From positions 2,542,001-2,606,000 of the forward strand of contig NZ_CP141728.1 in assembly GCF_035621135.1 (NCBI RefSeq): a stretch of 64,000 bases of DNA, in the 5' to 3' direction. Positions 63,655 to 64,000 of this stretch are shown in pieces; within the stretch, counting starts at the first letter, position 1; each line of letters opens with the position of its first letter. The DNA comes from Sinanaerobacter sp. ZZT-01. Its GTDB lineage: Bacteria > Bacillota > Clostridia > Peptostreptococcales > Anaerovoracaceae. The position numbers and the translations under genes were made by a program. Below the pieces are notes generated by a model. That model was not told the DNA's origin. It did no database searches and worked only from the letters and a program-made list of their open reading frames with translations.

Positions 63655-64000
63655 ATGAGTCGATTTTTTGTAGAGAAGAGTGCCGTAAAAGAGAATTTCA
63701 TTGAGATTACGGATCAAAGCGATATCAGGCATATTATGAAAGTACTTCGGCTGAAAGCAGGTGATTTTATTGAGGTATCTGACTCTGAACAATATGAGTA
63801 TCAAGTTGAATTAAATGAAATCAGCAGTGAACAGATTTTAGGAAAGATTCATGATAAACAAAACTTCAGCAGGGAACCGGAAATTCAGGTAAGCTTATAT
63901 CAAGGCATTCCAAAACAAGGGAAAATGGAGACGATCATCCAAAAAGCGGTAGAACTCGGTATTTGGCGTATCATTCCGGTCTTTATGCAGCGGACTGTGG
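63655..64000 (+). CDS. rsmE: 16S rRNA (uracil-1498-N3)-methyltransferase RsmE, partial
   Basis: The first 115 codons of a SPOUT methyltransferase, cut by the window end. It begins MSRFFVEKSA, has DIRHIMKVLRLKAGD (PUA-like part) and the start of the knot domain (LYQGIPKQGKMETIIQKAVE, then LGI). It follows prmA by 34 bp, the usual order. AAAAGGAG precedes the ATG. Confidence 0.94.
   Translation, partial: MSRFFVEKSAVKENFIEITDQSDIRHIMKVLRLKAGDFIEVSDSEQYEYQVELNEISSEQILGKIHDKQNFSREPEIQVSLYQGIPKQGKMETIIQKAVELGIWRIIPVFMQRTV

Noticed and set aside
1-64000. CRISPR arrays, insertion sequences, integrases or phage genes
   Set aside because: No regularly spaced repeats, transposase or recombinase frames, or phage structural proteins were seen anywhere in the window.

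Overview
The window is AT-rich chromosomal DNA from an anaerobic, spore-forming, low-GC Gram-positive bacterium. A germination protease (gpr) and spoIIP show endospore formation. The [FeFe] hydrogenase points to fermentation, and the HrcA/CIRCE control of grpE-dnaK-dnaJ and the housekeeping gene orders are those of class Clostridia. A relative of the Anaerovorax/Emergencia group (Eubacteriales Family XIII) is my guess; the sequence does not prove it. No rRNA, CRISPR array, phage gene or intact insertion sequence was seen. One tRNA gene, tRNA-Gly(GCC), is present.

Layout. Positions 1-9 kb are metabolic and regulatory: a YtrA-type GntR repressor with a perfect palindromic operator, a two-gene hydrogenase operon (a GltD-like flavoprotein with an added NuoF-type iron-sulfur domain, plus a monomeric [FeFe] hydrogenase), a D-2-hydroxyacid dehydrogenase, a CGGC-domain protein paired with a MocR regulator, and an orphan LytTR response regulator. 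Positions 9-20.9 kb carry sppA, a basic amino acid decarboxylase, the ylxM-ffh-rpsP-khpA-rimM-trmD translation and secretion run, then a division cluster (HlyD-like protein, yggS, sepF, yggT, divIVA) and lspA-rluD. rplS and ylmH, expected here in many Firmicutes, are absent. Positions 21-25.6 kb hold a Bce-type two-component system and ABC transporter of the antimicrobial-peptide detoxification kind. Then come an M55 peptidase, a tiny zinc-ribbon protein that lies on the minus strand, and an LtaS-like enzyme with only one membrane segment.

Positions 29-37.6 kb are rqcH, yicC-gmk-rpoZ, a polar amino acid ABC transporter, a LytTR-only protein and rpsB-tsf. Positions 37.7-40 kb are the least orderly part: an unknown protein, tRNA-Gly with a strong terminator, and fragments of dead genes (GNAT acetyltransferase, ACT domain) around one intact unknown gene. 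Positions 40-47.5 kb contain a chemoreceptor, a C-GCAxxG-C-C redox protein, deoD, an acyl-CoA synthetase, an M20 amidohydrolase and small unknown genes.

Positions 47.5-64 kb follow the conserved clostridial order rpsT / gpr-spoIIP-(unknown)-lepA-hemW ... hrcA-grpE-dnaK-dnaJ-prmA-rsmE, interrupted between hemW and hrcA by an accessory block: glpK, a cyclic-nucleotide-binding-fold protein without a DNA-binding domain, a cation diffusion facilitator and a cytidylate-kinase-like protein. The final gene, rsmE, runs off the window. Many computed open frames start upstream of the real gene; starts given here were chosen from ribosome binding sites, several of them TTG or GTG. I found no convincing new defence or mobile system. 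The most interesting leads are the hydrogenase partner fusion, the single-pass LtaS-like protein, the 49-residue zinc-ribbon protein, the structured 8.3-8.6 kb intergenic region with a hydrophobic peptide frame, and a degenerate 59-bp repeat pair upstream of hrcA.
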